A stretch of 64,000 nucleotides of DNA from Malaciobacter mytili LMG 24559 (GCF_003346775.1 NZ_CP031219.1:1116001-1180000); one strand, 5' to 3'. Positions 16,951-25,694 are shown, counted from the stretch's first letter. A program made the numbers and translations. The notes: generated by a model from the letters alone, not told the origin.

Positions 16951-18457
16951 TTATTTCCTTTTTTGCTAATGCAATATTTATTTTTAATTTTTCTTTATCC
17001 CACAAAAGTTCTTTTGCAAAAACTTTGCCCACATATTCAACCATTTGTATAGCTTTATTTTTATCTACAAAGGCTACTCTTACTCTTCTTGCTAAAAAAT
17101 CCACTATTGTTTTTGCATACTCATTTTTAATTGCATATAAAATTTGTGCTTTTATAATTAAAAAATCTTTATGTACTTTTTCAAATGCTTGTTCTTCTTT
17201 TGCTAAGATTAAAACTTCAATAGCTTTTGAGGCATACTCTTGGATTAAATATTTTAAAAGTTCTTCATCTTTTGTAAGATTTTTTAAACTTCTTATATCT
17301 ATTTTTTGTGTAATTTTTAATTCTTTTGAAATAGAAGAACTATTTTGTAAAAAAGAGTTTTTTATGGCAACTTGTATAGCTTCATAACCTATTTTTCTAA
17401 AAGTTGTCCATTTCCCTCCTGCAATGGAAATTAGATTTGTTTTTGAAACTTCTATTATCTGTTCTCTTATTATATTTTGTGATTGTTTTTCCTCTTTTAT
17501 AAGGGTTCTATATCCACTAAATGAAGAGAGAATATCTTTTTGTGTTAGTTTTGTATTAAAATAGCTATTAAAGTAGTTTAATAAATATTCTTTCTCCTCT
17601 TTTGACGCCATAGGATTTTGTTGTTTGTCTTCTTGTATTTCTGTTGTTCCAACAAGTGTATAATTTTGCCAAGGAATAATAAAAATTACTCTATTATCAG
17701 AGGTTTTAGGTATAAGAATAGCTTCATTTTTTAAATAGTCATCTTTTAAAACTATATGGCTTCCTTTACTAAAAGTTGCAATATTTAATGAATTTTTATT
17801 ATCACATTTTCTAATTTCATCAATTTCTTGTCCTGTTGCGTTAAATATAGCATTTGCTTTTACATTTATATATCTATTTTCTTCTTTTAAAAATATTTTT
17901 GCACCAATAAGTTTTTCTTCTTTATAAATAAAAGCAAAAAGTTTTGAATAGTTATATACTTGGCAGTTAAATTCTTCAGCCTTTTTTAAAATATTTATAA
18001 CCATCTTACTATCATTGAAAATCCCATCACAATAACTAACTTGCATTTTATTTAAAGAAAAAGTTGTTTTGCATAAAGAGTTTTTATAGGCTATAAACTC
18101 ATAAGTTTTCAATCCCAAATAGTAGTAAATTAATTCAAAATAGTTTTTGCAAGAGATTGTAAATTTTACTTTTTTACTAAGATGCATAGAATTATTTAAA
18201 AAAAGACTTCTCTCTTTTAGTGCTTCTTTTACTAAATTATATTGAGCTTTATCTAGATTTAAAATAGCTTTTTCAAGGTATCTAACTCCTCCGTGAATTA
18301 GTTTACTACTTTTGCTACTTGCACCACTTGCAAAATCATTTTGCTCAAATAAAATAGTTTTATAACCTCTTGAAGAGGCTTCTAAAGCAATGGCACTTCC
18401 AATAGCACCTCCACCTATTATAAGAACTTCACACTCTTTATCAAAAGTAACTTTCAT
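16937..18457 (-). CDS. glpD: FAD-dependent glycerol-3-phosphate dehydrogenase
   Basis: The 506-residue protein has an FAD-binding motif IIGGGAIGSAIALEA near residues 13-27 and the GlpD signature SKSSKLIHGGVRYLEK near 48-63, then AGGKWTTFRKIG near 350-361. It oxidises glycerol 3-phosphate to dihydroxyacetone phosphate at the membrane and passes electrons to quinone. It is the first gene of a two-gene unit with the diesterase. No glycerol facilitator or kinase is nearby, consistent with use of diester-derived glycerol phosphate. Confidence 0.87.
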   Translation of the reverse strand: MKVTFDKECEVLIIGGGAIGSAIALEASSRGYKTILFEQNDFASGASSKSSKLIHGGVRYLEKAILNLDKAQYNLVKEALKERSLFLNNSMHLSKKVKFTISCKNYFELIYYYLGLKTYEFIAYKNSLCKTTFSLNKMQVSYCDGIFNDSKMVINILKKAEEFNCQVYNYSKLFAFIYKEEKLIGAKIFLKEENRYINVKANAIFNATGQEIDEIRKCDNKNSLNIATFSKGSHIVLKDDYLKNEAILIPKTSDNRVIFIIPWQNYTLVGTTEIQEDKQQNPMASKEEKEYLLNYFNSYFNTKLTQKDILSSFSGYRTLIKEEKQSQNIIREQIIEVSKTNLISIAGGKWTTFRKIGYEAIQVAIKNSFLQNSSSISKELKITQKIDIRSLKNLTKDEELLKYLIQEYASKAIEVLILAKEEQAFEKVHKDFLIIKAQILYAIKNEYAKTIVDFLARRVRVAFVDKNKAIQMVEYVGKVFAKELLWDKEKLKINIALAKKEINELF

Positions 18458-18502
18458 TTTTAAACCTATGTTAATATTTATATACTATTTAAATAATGGT
18501 TA

Positions 18503-19378
18503 TTAAAACTTTATTGAAACATAAAAGCTAATATCAAATTCATTATCTTCACTTAAAAAATTGTTTTTATTATAAACTACAAAAGAAGGTTTTGTTGTAG
18601 TTTCATACTCACTTTTTACTAACCATTCATGATAAACCCAGTGAATAAACTTTAGCATATCTCCGTGTTTTCCTTTTAAATCAAATTTTGCATAAACTCC
18701 TTCTTCAATTTTAAAGCTAGGTAATCTATCACTTTTTACATCATTTTTATTTTTTGGAACAATACAAGCTATATATTGACACTCATTTAAAGGGGTAATT
18801 GTTGGATTATCATGTAATAGTGCAATTTGTTTGTACTCTTTTAAATTATTATTTAAAATAAGAGTTTGTAGTTTTTGCCAAGTCTCTTTTACATTTACAT
18901 TATAACCTTTGTTTCTAATATAAAAACTATCTTGTGTAGGCATTTTTACTATATTTGGAGTTAATTTTGAAAAATCTGCAGTTGATTGTAAAGCTCTTTG
19001 TGATTGTTGTAAAATTTTATTTGAATACTCTTTATATCCGTAATTTTTCCACTGTTTAGGAGACATTTCAAATCTTTGTTTAAATGCTTTTATAAAAGAA
19101 GATTGGGAACTATATCCACAAGAGTTTGCAATATTTGAAATAGTAGAGTATCTATTTGTTAAAAGTAAATTTGCTGCTTTTTGAAGTCTAATTGATTTTA
19201 TGCTTTCATAAATATTTTTTCCAAAAGCTTCTTTAAATATTCTATGCATATGAAATTTACTTATTTGTAAATCAAAACTTAACTCTTCAATATCAATATG
19301 TGTATCAATATGGGTGTAAATATAGTACATTATATCATTTGCAATTTTTGTTCTTTTTTGTAAAGTATCTTTTTTCAT
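18503..19378 (-). CDS. AraC/Rob-type transcriptional regulator with GyrI-like effector domain
   Basis: The 291-residue protein has an N-terminal AraC double helix-turn-helix (residues 10-115; ISKFHMHRIFKEAFG and CGYSSQSSFIKAFKQRF are the two helix pairs) followed by a GyrI-like small-molecule binding domain (about 135-291). That order, DNA-binding domain first, is the Rob arrangement, used for multidrug or stress responses. Three 22-base direct repeats begin 11 bases upstream of its start and are likely binding sites. Confidence 0.87.
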   Translation of the reverse strand: MKKDTLQKRTKIANDIMYYIYTHIDTHIDIEELSFDLQISKFHMHRIFKEAFGKNIYESIKSIRLQKAANLLLTNRYSTISNIANSCGYSSQSSFIKAFKQRFEMSPKQWKNYGYKEYSNKILQQSQRALQSTADFSKLTPNIVKMPTQDSFYIRNKGYNVNVKETWQKLQTLILNNNLKEYKQIALLHDNPTITPLNECQYIACIVPKNKNDVKSDRLPSFKIEEGVYAKFDLKGKHGDMLKFIHWVYHEWLVKSEYETTTKPSFVVYNKNNFLSEDNEFDISFYVSIKF

Positions 19379-19388
19379 ACTTATATAA

Positions 19389-19454
19389 TAGCACTATTTA
19401 TATATAAAATAAGCATAAATAGATATATAAATTAGCACAAATAAACAATAAAAT
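19389..19454. promoter_or_regulatory. Three tandem 22-bp direct repeats, likely sites for the Rob-like regulator
   Basis: Repeats start at 19389, 19411 and 19433. Each has AGCA at its second base (TAGCAC, AAGCAT, TAGCAC) and ends in AAAT. Any two share about 15-16 of 22 positions. A 22-base spacing is two helical turns, and GCAC is the core of the first recognition element of MarA/Rob sites. They lie between the regulator and the biotin carboxylase gene, so either or both may be controlled. Confidence 0.5.
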
Positions 19455-19527
19455 TAACAAAAAAGAAGAAGAAATATTTTTTATATAAGCCTAAAATTAG
19501 AGCGTAATTTTTTTTAAGGTAATAAAA

Positions 19528-20979
19528 ATGAATAAAATATCAAAAGTTTTAATAGCAAATAGAGGTGAGATTGCATTAAGAATTATAAGAGCTTGTAAAG
19601 AGCTAGAAATTACAAGTGTAGCAATTTTTTCAGAAGTAGATGTGGAAGGAGTTTGGGTAAGAAAAGCCGATGAATGTTATCCAATTATGGGAGATGTAAT
19701 AAAAGCATATTTAGATTATGAAGTAATTATTTCAATTGCAAAAAAAGCAAATTGTGATGCTATTCATCCAGGATATGGATTTTTAAGTGAAAATGCTGAT
19801 TTTGCAAAAGCCTGTGAAGAAAATGGGATAATTTTTATTGGTCCAAAACCTGAACATATTGCTCTTTTTGGAGATAAAATGGCTTCAAAAGTTGCTATGA
19901 AAAAAGTAGGAGTTCCAGTACTTGAAGGAACAGATGAACCTATTATTAATGTAAAAGAAGGTGAAAAAATTGCTTCACAAATTGGTTTTCCAGTAATTAT
20001 TAAAGCTGCATTTGGCGGTGGTGGACGAGGTATGAGAATAGTTAAGAACAAAAAAGATTTTGTTGAGATGTTTGAAAGTGCCACAAATGAGGCAAAAAAA
20101 TATTTTGGTAGAGGTGAAGTTTTTATTGAAAAATATGTTGAAAATCCAAGGCATATAGAAATACAAATTATTGCTGATAAATATGGGAATGTATTACATT
20201 TAGGCGAAAGGGATTGTTCTATTCAAAGAAGGCATCAAAAAGTAATTGAAATTGCTCCTTCACCAAGACTTAATAATACTGCAAGAAAAGAGCTTTATAG
20301 AATTGCAACAAAAGCAATGTTTAAATTGGGTTATGAAAGTGTGGGAACAATTGAATTCTTATTGGATGAAGATGATAATATTTATTTTATTGAGATGAAT
20401 ACAAGAGTTCAAGTAGAGCATCCAGTTACAGAAATAATTTCAGGTATAGATATTATACAAAGAATGATACAAATAGCAGAAGGAGATAAGTTACAATTAT
20501 TGCAAGAGGAGATTCAATTTAGAGGTTATGCAATTGAGTTTAGAATAAATGCAGAAAATCCTCAAAAAAATTTTATGCCTTCAACTGGAACAATTAAAAA
20601 ATATTTAACACCAGGAGGACCTGGAGTAAGACTTGATACAAGTGCTTATACAGGATATAAAGTTCCTGCAAATTATGATTCAATGATTGGAAAATTAATT
20701 GTTTGGTCTTTGGATTGGCAAGGGGCAGTAAAAAAAGCAAAAAGAGCTTTAGATGAGTATTATATAGAAGGTTTCCCTACTAATATCTCTTTACATAGAG
20801 AAATAGTAAGAGATGAAGATTTTATTGCTGGAAATTTTAATACAAACTATTTAGATAAAAAAATGCAAATATTTAAACTAAGTGGAGAGATACATATTAA
20901 GCAAGAAGAGGAAAAAATCTCAAAAATAATCTCATTTATTGAAAAAATTAAATCTAAAAATATAAAAGTTAAACACTAA
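19528..20979 (+). CDS. Biotin carboxylase subunit (acetyl-CoA or pyruvate carboxylase)
   Basis: The 483-residue protein is a complete biotin carboxylase: KVLIANRGEIALRIIRA at residues 6-22, HPGYGFLSEN near 78-87, the ATP-grasp glycine loop AFGGGGRGM near 163-171, EKYVENPRHIEIQI near 205-218 and EMNTRVQVEHPVTE near 290-303. It carboxylates biotin with ATP and bicarbonate. It lacks a biotinyl domain, so carrier and transferase subunits are elsewhere; both AccC and the PycA subunit of two-part pyruvate carboxylase fit. Ten bases downstream lies a carbonic anhydrase gene, which would supply bicarbonate. Confidence 0.88.
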   Translation: MNKISKVLIANRGEIALRIIRACKELEITSVAIFSEVDVEGVWVRKADECYPIMGDVIKAYLDYEVIISIAKKANCDAIHPGYGFLSENADFAKACEENGIIFIGPKPEHIALFGDKMASKVAMKKVGVPVLEGTDEPIINVKEGEKIASQIGFPVIIKAAFGGGGRGMRIVKNKKDFVEMFESATNEAKKYFGRGEVFIEKYVENPRHIEIQIIADKYGNVLHLGERDCSIQRRHQKVIEIAPSPRLNNTARKELYRIATKAMFKLGYESVGTIEFLLDEDDNIYFIEMNTRVQVEHPVTEIISGIDIIQRMIQIAEGDKLQLLQEEIQFRGYAIEFRINAENPQKNFMPSTGTIKKYLTPGGPGVRLDTSAYTGYKVPANYDSMIGKLIVWSLDWQGAVKKAKRALDEYYIEGFPTNISLHREIVRDEDFIAGNFNTNYLDKKMQIFKLSGEIHIKQEEEKISKIISFIEKIKSKNIKVKH

Positions 20980-20989
20980 TGGAGATAGC

Positions 20990-21643
20990 ATGGGATTTAG
21001 TCAATTAATAGAAGGAAATATTACTTTTCAAAACTCTACATTTAAAGATTATAAAGATGATTTTAAAACTTTGGTTGAAAAGGGACAAAATCCTGAGGTT
21101 TTATTTATTGGTTGCAGTGATAGTAGAGTAGTTCCAGAATTGATTATGGATTCAAAACCAGGGGATATGTTTATATTAAGAAATGTTGGAAATTTTATTC
21201 CTGCTTTTAAAGCAGATAACGATTTTCATGGAAGTGCAGCTGCTATTGAATTTGCAGTTAGTGTACTAAATGTTAAGCATATTATAGTTTGTGGTCATTC
21301 TCATTGTGGAGCTTGCAAAGCTTTATATAAGCAAATTGATGATGAAATAGGGATGATACATGTTAAAAAATGGTTAGAATTAGGTAAAACAGCAAAAGAG
21401 TATGTTTTACAAAATTATTCTACTTTAACACAAGAAGAAAAATATAGACAAACAGAAAAATACTCAATTTTATGTCAATTAAAAAATCTTATAACATATC
21501 CAGAAGTTAAAAAAAGAATAGAAAATAAAAGTTTAAAAATTCATGGTTGGTATTATAAAATAGAAGATGGTTCAATTGAATATTATAATGATAAAGAAGA
21601 TAAATTTTTTAATTTAAAAGATAAAGACTCTTTAGGTATCTAA
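20990..21643 (+). CDS. Beta-class carbonic anhydrase
   Basis: The 217-residue protein carries the beta-class zinc site: Cys42 in GCSDSRV with the Asp44/Arg46 dyad, and His103 and Cys106 in CGHSHCGACK. It interconverts CO2 and bicarbonate in the cytosol. It follows the biotin carboxylase by ten bases and is probably cotranscribed, which pairs bicarbonate supply with its consumption. Confidence 0.92.
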   Translation: MGFSQLIEGNITFQNSTFKDYKDDFKTLVEKGQNPEVLFIGCSDSRVVPELIMDSKPGDMFILRNVGNFIPAFKADNDFHGSAAAIEFAVSVLNVKHIIVCGHSHCGACKALYKQIDDEIGMIHVKKWLELGKTAKEYVLQNYSTLTQEEKYRQTEKYSILCQLKNLITYPEVKKRIENKSLKIHGWYYKIEDGSIEYYNDKEDKFFNLKDKDSLGI

Positions 21644-21649
21644 AGAGTC
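21626..21649. terminator. Bidirectional terminator between carbonic anhydrase and RraA genes
   Basis: A perfect hairpin with 10-base arms (GACTCTTTAG / CTAAAGAGTC) and GTAT loop covers the stop codon of the carbonic anhydrase gene and abuts the convergent rraA stop codon. Confidence 0.7.
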
Positions 21650-22138
21650 TTAAACAAGCTTTTTATTAGTAATAATTACCCCATCACTATCTGCATAGAT
21701 ATAATCACCACTTTTTACTTTAATTCCTTCAAAATTTAGTTCAATATCTCTAAAAGCTTCTGTTTTATCAAAATTTCTTTGTGGACAAGTTCCAATTGCA
21801 AAAAGCCCAACTTCAATATTTTTTGTAATATCTGTATCTCTTACATATCCATTAATAATAATTGCTTTATAGTTATTGTTTTTAGCAAAAGCCATAAGTT
21901 TATCACCCACAATTCCATAAAATGCTTGATCAACATCTACAACAACTATTTTACCGTCACTTTTTTCATTTTTTAGCATAGAAAGCAGTAGCCAATTGCT
22001 TTTATCTAATTTTACAGTTATAACTTCACCTTGAAATTTTTTAAGTCCGCCATATGATTTAAATTTTGGTGATAAAACTTGAATACTTTCACCACTATCT
22101 TTAAAATCGTCGCATATGTCTGCTGTACTAAAATTCAT
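21650..22138 (-). CDS. rraA: RraA family protein
   Basis: The 162-residue protein matches RraA: FSTADICDDF at the N terminus, GGLKKFQGEVITVK near residues 30-43, GDKLMAFA near 78-85 and INGYVRD near 94-100, with the conserved Arg-Asp. E. coli RraA binds and inhibits RNase E; related proteins are aldolases for 4-hydroxy-4-methyl-2-oxoglutarate. Campylobacterota lack a typical RNase E, so the aldolase-like or another role is equally possible. A TATAAT box is seen at 22174-22169 upstream. Confidence 0.8.
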   Translation of the reverse strand: MNFSTADICDDFKDSGESIQVLSPKFKSYGGLKKFQGEVITVKLDKSNWLLLSMLKNEKSDGKIVVVDVDQAFYGIVGDKLMAFAKNNNYKAIIINGYVRDTDITKNIEVGLFAIGTCPQRNFDKTEAFRDIELNFEGIKVKSGDYIYADSDGVIITNKKLV

Positions 22139-22242
22139 AACAATCCTTTAATCTTTGTCTAGCAAGGTATTATAATAAAATGCTATGTATATAAAGTGTT
22201 GAAATTGGTAAAATATACTATAATTTTTAAGCTTAGTTTTAT

Positions 22243-22272
22243 TTATTAAATAACTTTAAAGCTATTTAATAA
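22243..22272 (-). terminator. Hairpin at the end of the endonuclease I gene
   Basis: TTATTAAATA (22243-22252) pairs with TATTTAATAA (22263-22272) around a 10-base loop that itself contains CTTTAAAG. It overlaps the stop codon of the nuclease gene. AT-only arms make it weak. Confidence 0.4.
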
Positions 22273-22996
22273 AAATATTACTATCTCCTTGTATTTTTTC
22301 CACTCTTTTATTTTTTTCCCTTTCCCATTCATCAACAGGGTCTTGTTTATTCCAAACTTCAAATAGCTTTTTTTGTTGTTTTGAAATTGGCATTTTATAT
22401 TTATGTTCAAAATAGAAATATATTCTTGCAATATCTCCTCTTATACTCTCTTTGGGTTCTACTATTTTAGCCTTTGAATCAACTTCAAAATCTATATTTT
22501 CTCCATAAAATCTTTTTTCATCAGGTATTATTCCAAATTTGTAGTTTGAACGATTTGCATTTAACTCTCCAATTGCTGGAACTAAGTTGTGTAAATCTGC
22601 TTCCATAAATTTAAATTTTGATTCAACTTTACTACAGCATTTTCTTCCTTTATATTTTTTACCATTTTCTTTTACACATTGTTCATCACCTTCATTCCAA
22701 CATTTAAAAGCTCTACCAAAGTTTTCAGCAGGAATTACATGCTCCCATTCTATTCTTCTTGCTCTTTCATTTAATTTTCCACTTTTTGTATATTCATCTT
22801 TTGGTTTATACCCACAAGAGTTTCTATCTATCATATTTTTTTTATCTTTATAGTTATATTTACATCCAGCATAAAAAGTAACTTGATGATCACTATAGAT
22901 TTTTCTAAGTATTTTTTTTGCTTCAGTAAAAGAACTGATTTTTTCATTTGCATTTAAAGAATAAAGTAAAATTATACTTAAGAATAAAGCTTTCAT
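22262..22996 (-). CDS. Secreted endonuclease I family nuclease (EndA/Vvn type)
   Basis: The 244-residue protein has a signal peptide (MKALFLSIILLYSLNA) and the endonuclease I core: RRIEWEHVIPAENFG near residues 81-95 with the catalytic His, and ADLHNLVPAIGELNANRSNY near 133-152 with the metal ligands. Six or more cysteines (YAGC, NSCG, FKCW, EQCV, KCC) suggest the disulfide bonds of periplasmic Vvn-like enzymes. It cleaves DNA and RNA outside the cytoplasm, for nutrient use or to limit DNA uptake. Its folding would depend on the Dsb proteins in this window. Confidence 0.9.
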   Translation of the reverse strand: MKALFLSIILLYSLNANEKISSFTEAKKILRKIYSDHQVTFYAGCKYNYKDKKNMIDRNSCGYKPKDEYTKSGKLNERARRIEWEHVIPAENFGRAFKCWNEGDEQCVKENGKKYKGRKCCSKVESKFKFMEADLHNLVPAIGELNANRSNYKFGIIPDEKRFYGENIDFEVDSKAKIVEPKESIRGDIARIYFYFEHKYKMPISKQQKKLFEVWNKQDPVDEWEREKNKRVEKIQGDSNIFIK

Positions 22997-23139
22997 TTTC
23001 TTCCTTGAGTTGATTATTTTTTAGAAGTATATCTAAGATTATATAATAATAATTTTTTCAATCAATAGTTCAAAACCTCTTTTATATAAAAAAGATATAA
23101 AACTTGTTAAGATATATAAATTTAAAAAAAAGAGAGAAA

Positions 23140-23442
23140 ATGGATATTTTAAATTTATTAATAATTTCACTTATTTTATTACTTTTATATATATCAATTA
23201 GAAAAACTATTTTAAATAAATCTTACAAACCAGAGGGAGTAAAAAAGCAAGAGATAATTGATTCTTATGAAAAAGAAATGTTAGAACTTTTAGAGAAATA
23301 TAATTTAAATAATGATGAATTGTTAAAAAAGAAAAAAGAGTTTTTAATAAGAGTAAATCATGAATTATCTATGAATATCTTTTTTGAAAAGCAAGAAGCT
23401 CAAGAGATATTACAAAAACTTGTAAATTTGAAACTTAAATAA
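23140..23442 (+). CDS. Small single-pass membrane protein with coiled-coil tail
   Basis: From ATG 23140 the product has 100 residues; a TTG at 23104 would add twelve but has no ribosome binding site. Residues 4-18 form one membrane helix and the rest is a charged helix (EKEMLELLEKYNLNNDELLK). No family recognised. It stands alone between the divergent nuclease gene and the next gene. Confidence 0.6.
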   Translation: MDILNLLIISLILLLLYISIRKTILNKSYKPEGVKKQEIIDSYEKEMLELLEKYNLNNDELLKKKKEFLIRVNHELSMNIFFEKQEAQEILQKLVNLKLK

Positions 23443-23482
23443 ATAATTTACTTTATTAAATTATTAATTGACTTTTATATTG

Positions 23483-23491
23483 TGCTATAAT
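23483..23491 (+). promoter_or_regulatory. Extended -10 promoter
   Basis: TGCTATAAT is an extended -10 element about 38 bases before the next start codon. TTGACT at 23468-23473 is too close (12 bases) to act as its -35 element. Confidence 0.45.
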
Positions 23492-23529
23492 TTAACTAGA
23501 TAAAGTTAATTTCCTATAAGGAGTACCCT

Positions 23530-23880
23530 ATGATACTACATGGAATAACAATAGACTTTGATGATAGACGAACATGTGGATTACTTCCAGATTTATGTCT
23601 TGAGTGGGATGAAAAGTATGATGAGTTAGAAGATAATCAAAACTTAATTGATTATTGGGATAACAATCTAAAAAAGGTTCTTGAAAAAACTAATAAAATA
23701 GTAAGTGGTAATCTTGGTTCTAAAGCAATAGTTTATTCTGCACAAGAAGAAGCAATAGATGCTATAAAAGAAGCTTTTAAAGAATTAGAGCTTTCAACTT
23801 TAGATTATACTTCAATTATTAAGTGTGATAGGTGCCTTTTTTATGATTATTTAGATGAAAACTTTATTCCACCAAAATAG
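23530..23880 (+). CDS. Hypothetical protein, 116 residues
   Basis: I recognise no family. The acidic soluble protein starts MILHGITIDFDDRRTCGLLP and has four cysteines, including CDRC near residues 100-103, which could bind a metal. A good ribosome binding site (AAGGAG) precedes the ATG and a strong terminator follows, so it is a free-standing expressed gene. Confidence 0.7.
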   Translation: MILHGITIDFDDRRTCGLLPDLCLEWDEKYDELEDNQNLIDYWDNNLKKVLEKTNKIVSGNLGSKAIVYSAQEEAIDAIKEAFKELELSTLDYTSIIKCDRCLFYDYLDENFIPPK

Positions 23881-23882
23881 AT

Positions 23883-23908
23883 AAAAACTCACTATTTAGT
23901 GAGTTTTT
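23883..23908 (+). terminator. Rho-independent terminator
   Basis: AAAAACTCACTA pairs with TAGTGAGTTTTT around TT, and the right arm runs into a T tract. It starts two bases after the stop codon of the 116-residue gene. Confidence 0.8.
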
Positions 23909-24042
23909 TATAAATAAAGCAACTATGTAAGATAGTTACATCTTCTTATAAAATAGACTCTCTTATTTTTTCTGCAAGGCTAGTATTATCTAATTATTAT
24001 ATAATATTTTACAAATACAATAAAAAAGAGAGGATTTTTTAT

Positions 24043-24792
24043 ATGCTTAAAACAATGGTTTATATAATAATTGTTGCAATAATTGCTATATTATTAGGTG
24101 AGGGCGATAAAACAAAAACTTTCGCACAATGGGGATATAAAGATAACCTTGCTCCATCAAATTGGTCTTCTTTAGATGAAGAGTATAGGATTTGTAAAGA
24201 TGGGAAAACTCAATCTCCTATAAATATAGAAGATAGTGTTGATACAACTTTAGAAGAATTAACTTTTTATGATGATTCAAGAGCGACTACTTTTGAGTAT
24301 GATTCAAAAGTTTTAAAAGTTAGTTTTGCAAGGGGTAATGCAGTTGAGTTTATGAATAATGAGTATGCTTTACAACAAATGGTTTTTCATACTCCTGCTG
24401 AAAATAAAATAGAAGGTGAAGCTTTTCCTATGGAAGTACAATTAGTTCATGCTAGTAAAAAAGGCTCTATTTTAATCTTATCAGTGTTAGTTGAAGAAGA
24501 TGAAGAAACAAATATAGTTTTAAATAAACTTTTAAGAAATATTCCTTTAAAAGCTGGGGATAAAAATGAGTTAAAATCTGATATTTATGGATATGATATT
24601 TTACCTGAAGAAAAAACATATTTTACTTTTGATGGTTCTTTAACTACTCCTCCTTGTACAGAAGGTGTAAAATGGGTAGTTTTAAAAAATACAATTAAAG
24701 CTTCAAAAGATCAAATTAAAGATTTTCAGGAGCTTATGGGAAATAATGCAAGACCTATTCAAAATAAAAATGCAAGATTTATTTTAGAGTAA
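24043..24792 (+). CDS. Alpha-carbonic-anhydrase-like protein lacking two of three zinc histidines
   Basis: The 249-residue protein has an N-terminal hydrophobic signal and the alpha-carbonic anhydrase fold: WGYKDNLAPSNW near residues 30-41, QSPINI at 57-62 and DGSLTTPPCTEGVKW at 197-211, with Cys51 and Cys205 placed for the usual disulfide. The zinc site is altered. The position normally reading FHFH reads VFH, so the first ligand is Val114 and the second is His116. The usual third ligand in the EAHLVH-type strand is Gln133 (EVQLVH). With one ligand left, catalysis is unlikely, as in animal carbonic-anhydrase-related proteins. A TATAAT box lies at 24000-24005. Confidence 0.85.
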   Translation: MLKTMVYIIIVAIIAILLGEGDKTKTFAQWGYKDNLAPSNWSSLDEEYRICKDGKTQSPINIEDSVDTTLEELTFYDDSRATTFEYDSKVLKVSFARGNAVEFMNNEYALQQMVFHTPAENKIEGEAFPMEVQLVHASKKGSILILSVLVEEDEETNIVLNKLLRNIPLKAGDKNELKSDIYGYDILPEEKTYFTFDGSLTTPPCTEGVKWVVLKNTIKASKDQIKDFQELMGNNARPIQNKNARFILE

Positions 24793-24815
24793 AAGCAAGT
24801 ATTTTACTTGCTTTT
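24791..24815. terminator. Bidirectional terminator after the alpha-carbonic-anhydrase-like gene
   Basis: AAAAGCAAGTA (24791-24801) pairs with TACTTGCTTTT (24805-24815) around TTT. It starts within the + strand stop codon and covers the convergent stop codon at 24804; T tracts occur on both sides. Confidence 0.75.
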
Positions 24816-25586
24816 ATCTTCTTGTTCTTTTTTTATCTCTTCATCTAAAATTTCTAAATCAACTACTTCATCAAATTTTTTATTTTCAAGTTGAGGTTTT
24901 ATCTCTTCATTTTTAGGAGTTGAGCCATTTAAAGAAGCAATTAGTTTTGCTTCTGTTTGGGCATTTAAATTACCTTGTGCAATAGTATCAAGTATTTTAT
25001 TTGCTATTTGAAGTTTTGCTTCATTTTCTTTTGCTCTAAAATATTTTTCCATATTATCTTGATATGCTTTTAATTTATCTTTTCTTCTATTATTAAAATA
25101 AATAAAAATCGCAATACTAATAAGTAAAATAATAACACCAGTTAATAGCATGGCATAAAATTGTAATTGTTTATCTTTTTCTTTTTGTAAAGCTTCTAGT
25201 TCAAATTGAAGCCTTTTTTCTCTATTTTGTGCTTTTATTTTCTCTTTTTCAATTCTAATTTTTTCTTTTTCTATATCTGATTTTATTTTTTCTATCTCAA
25301 TATCTTTTTTATTATCAAGCTCGGCTTGTTTTTGAGCAAGAACCAATTGAGCTTCTTGTTGTTTTAGTTCTTTATTTTGAAGAATCTCTTTTTCTTTTAT
25401 ATTTAACTCTTTTTCTTTTATTGCAAAAGTTGCATTAAGTTCTTTTTGTTTTAGCTCTTTTGCTTGATCTAATTCCTTTTGTTTTAAAGCTATTTCTTCA
25501 TCACTTGGACCAAATATAGAACCACTATCACAGCCAGTAAAAGTTAATAAAAATATAAACAGTGGTAAAAATATAAATTGTTTCAA
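24804..25586 (-). CDS. Coiled-coil lipoprotein with internal membrane helix
   Basis: The 260-residue protein has a lipoprotein signal ending FTGC (Cys19), then a long charged coiled coil (about 35-140) built from repeats such as LKQKEL and EKEKIRIEKEKIKA, then a membrane helix (about 143-165) and a 95-residue acidic cytosolic-type tail. A lipid anchor at one end and a transmembrane helix further on could tie the outer and inner membrane together across the periplasm. No family is recognised. The repeats are low-complexity K/E-rich. Confidence 0.7.
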   Translation of the reverse strand: MKQFIFLPLFIFLLTFTGCDSGSIFGPSDEEIALKQKELDQAKELKQKELNATFAIKEKELNIKEKEILQNKELKQQEAQLVLAQKQAELDNKKDIEIEKIKSDIEKEKIRIEKEKIKAQNREKRLQFELEALQKEKDKQLQFYAMLLTGVIILLISIAIFIYFNNRRKDKLKAYQDNMEKYFRAKENEAKLQIANKILDTIAQGNLNAQTEAKLIASLNGSTPKNEEIKPQLENKKFDEVVDLEILDEEIKKEQEDKSK

Positions 25587-25694
25587 AACTATTCCTTTTT
25601 TACAAAAAATATAACATATTTGCAGTAATTATTGATTAAAATAACAGATTTTACCATCTATTATTTAAGCAATTATTAAAATTGTAACAAGAGT

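Noticed and set aside
17025-17387. A 120-codon + strand reading frame
   Set aside because: It is the mirror of the glpD coding region, has no ribosome binding site, and glpD is fully supported by its motifs.
19389-19454. CRISPR-like array
   Set aside because: The three units are contiguous with no spacers, differ from each other, and no cas gene is present; a regulatory site fits better.
19764-20084. A 106-codon minus strand reading frame
   Set aside because: Antisense of the biotin carboxylase ATP-grasp region; no ribosome binding site and a composition typical of a shadow frame.
23468-23491. A standard -35/-10 promoter (TTGACT and TATAAT)
   Set aside because: The spacing is 12 bases instead of about 17, so only the extended -10 element was listed.
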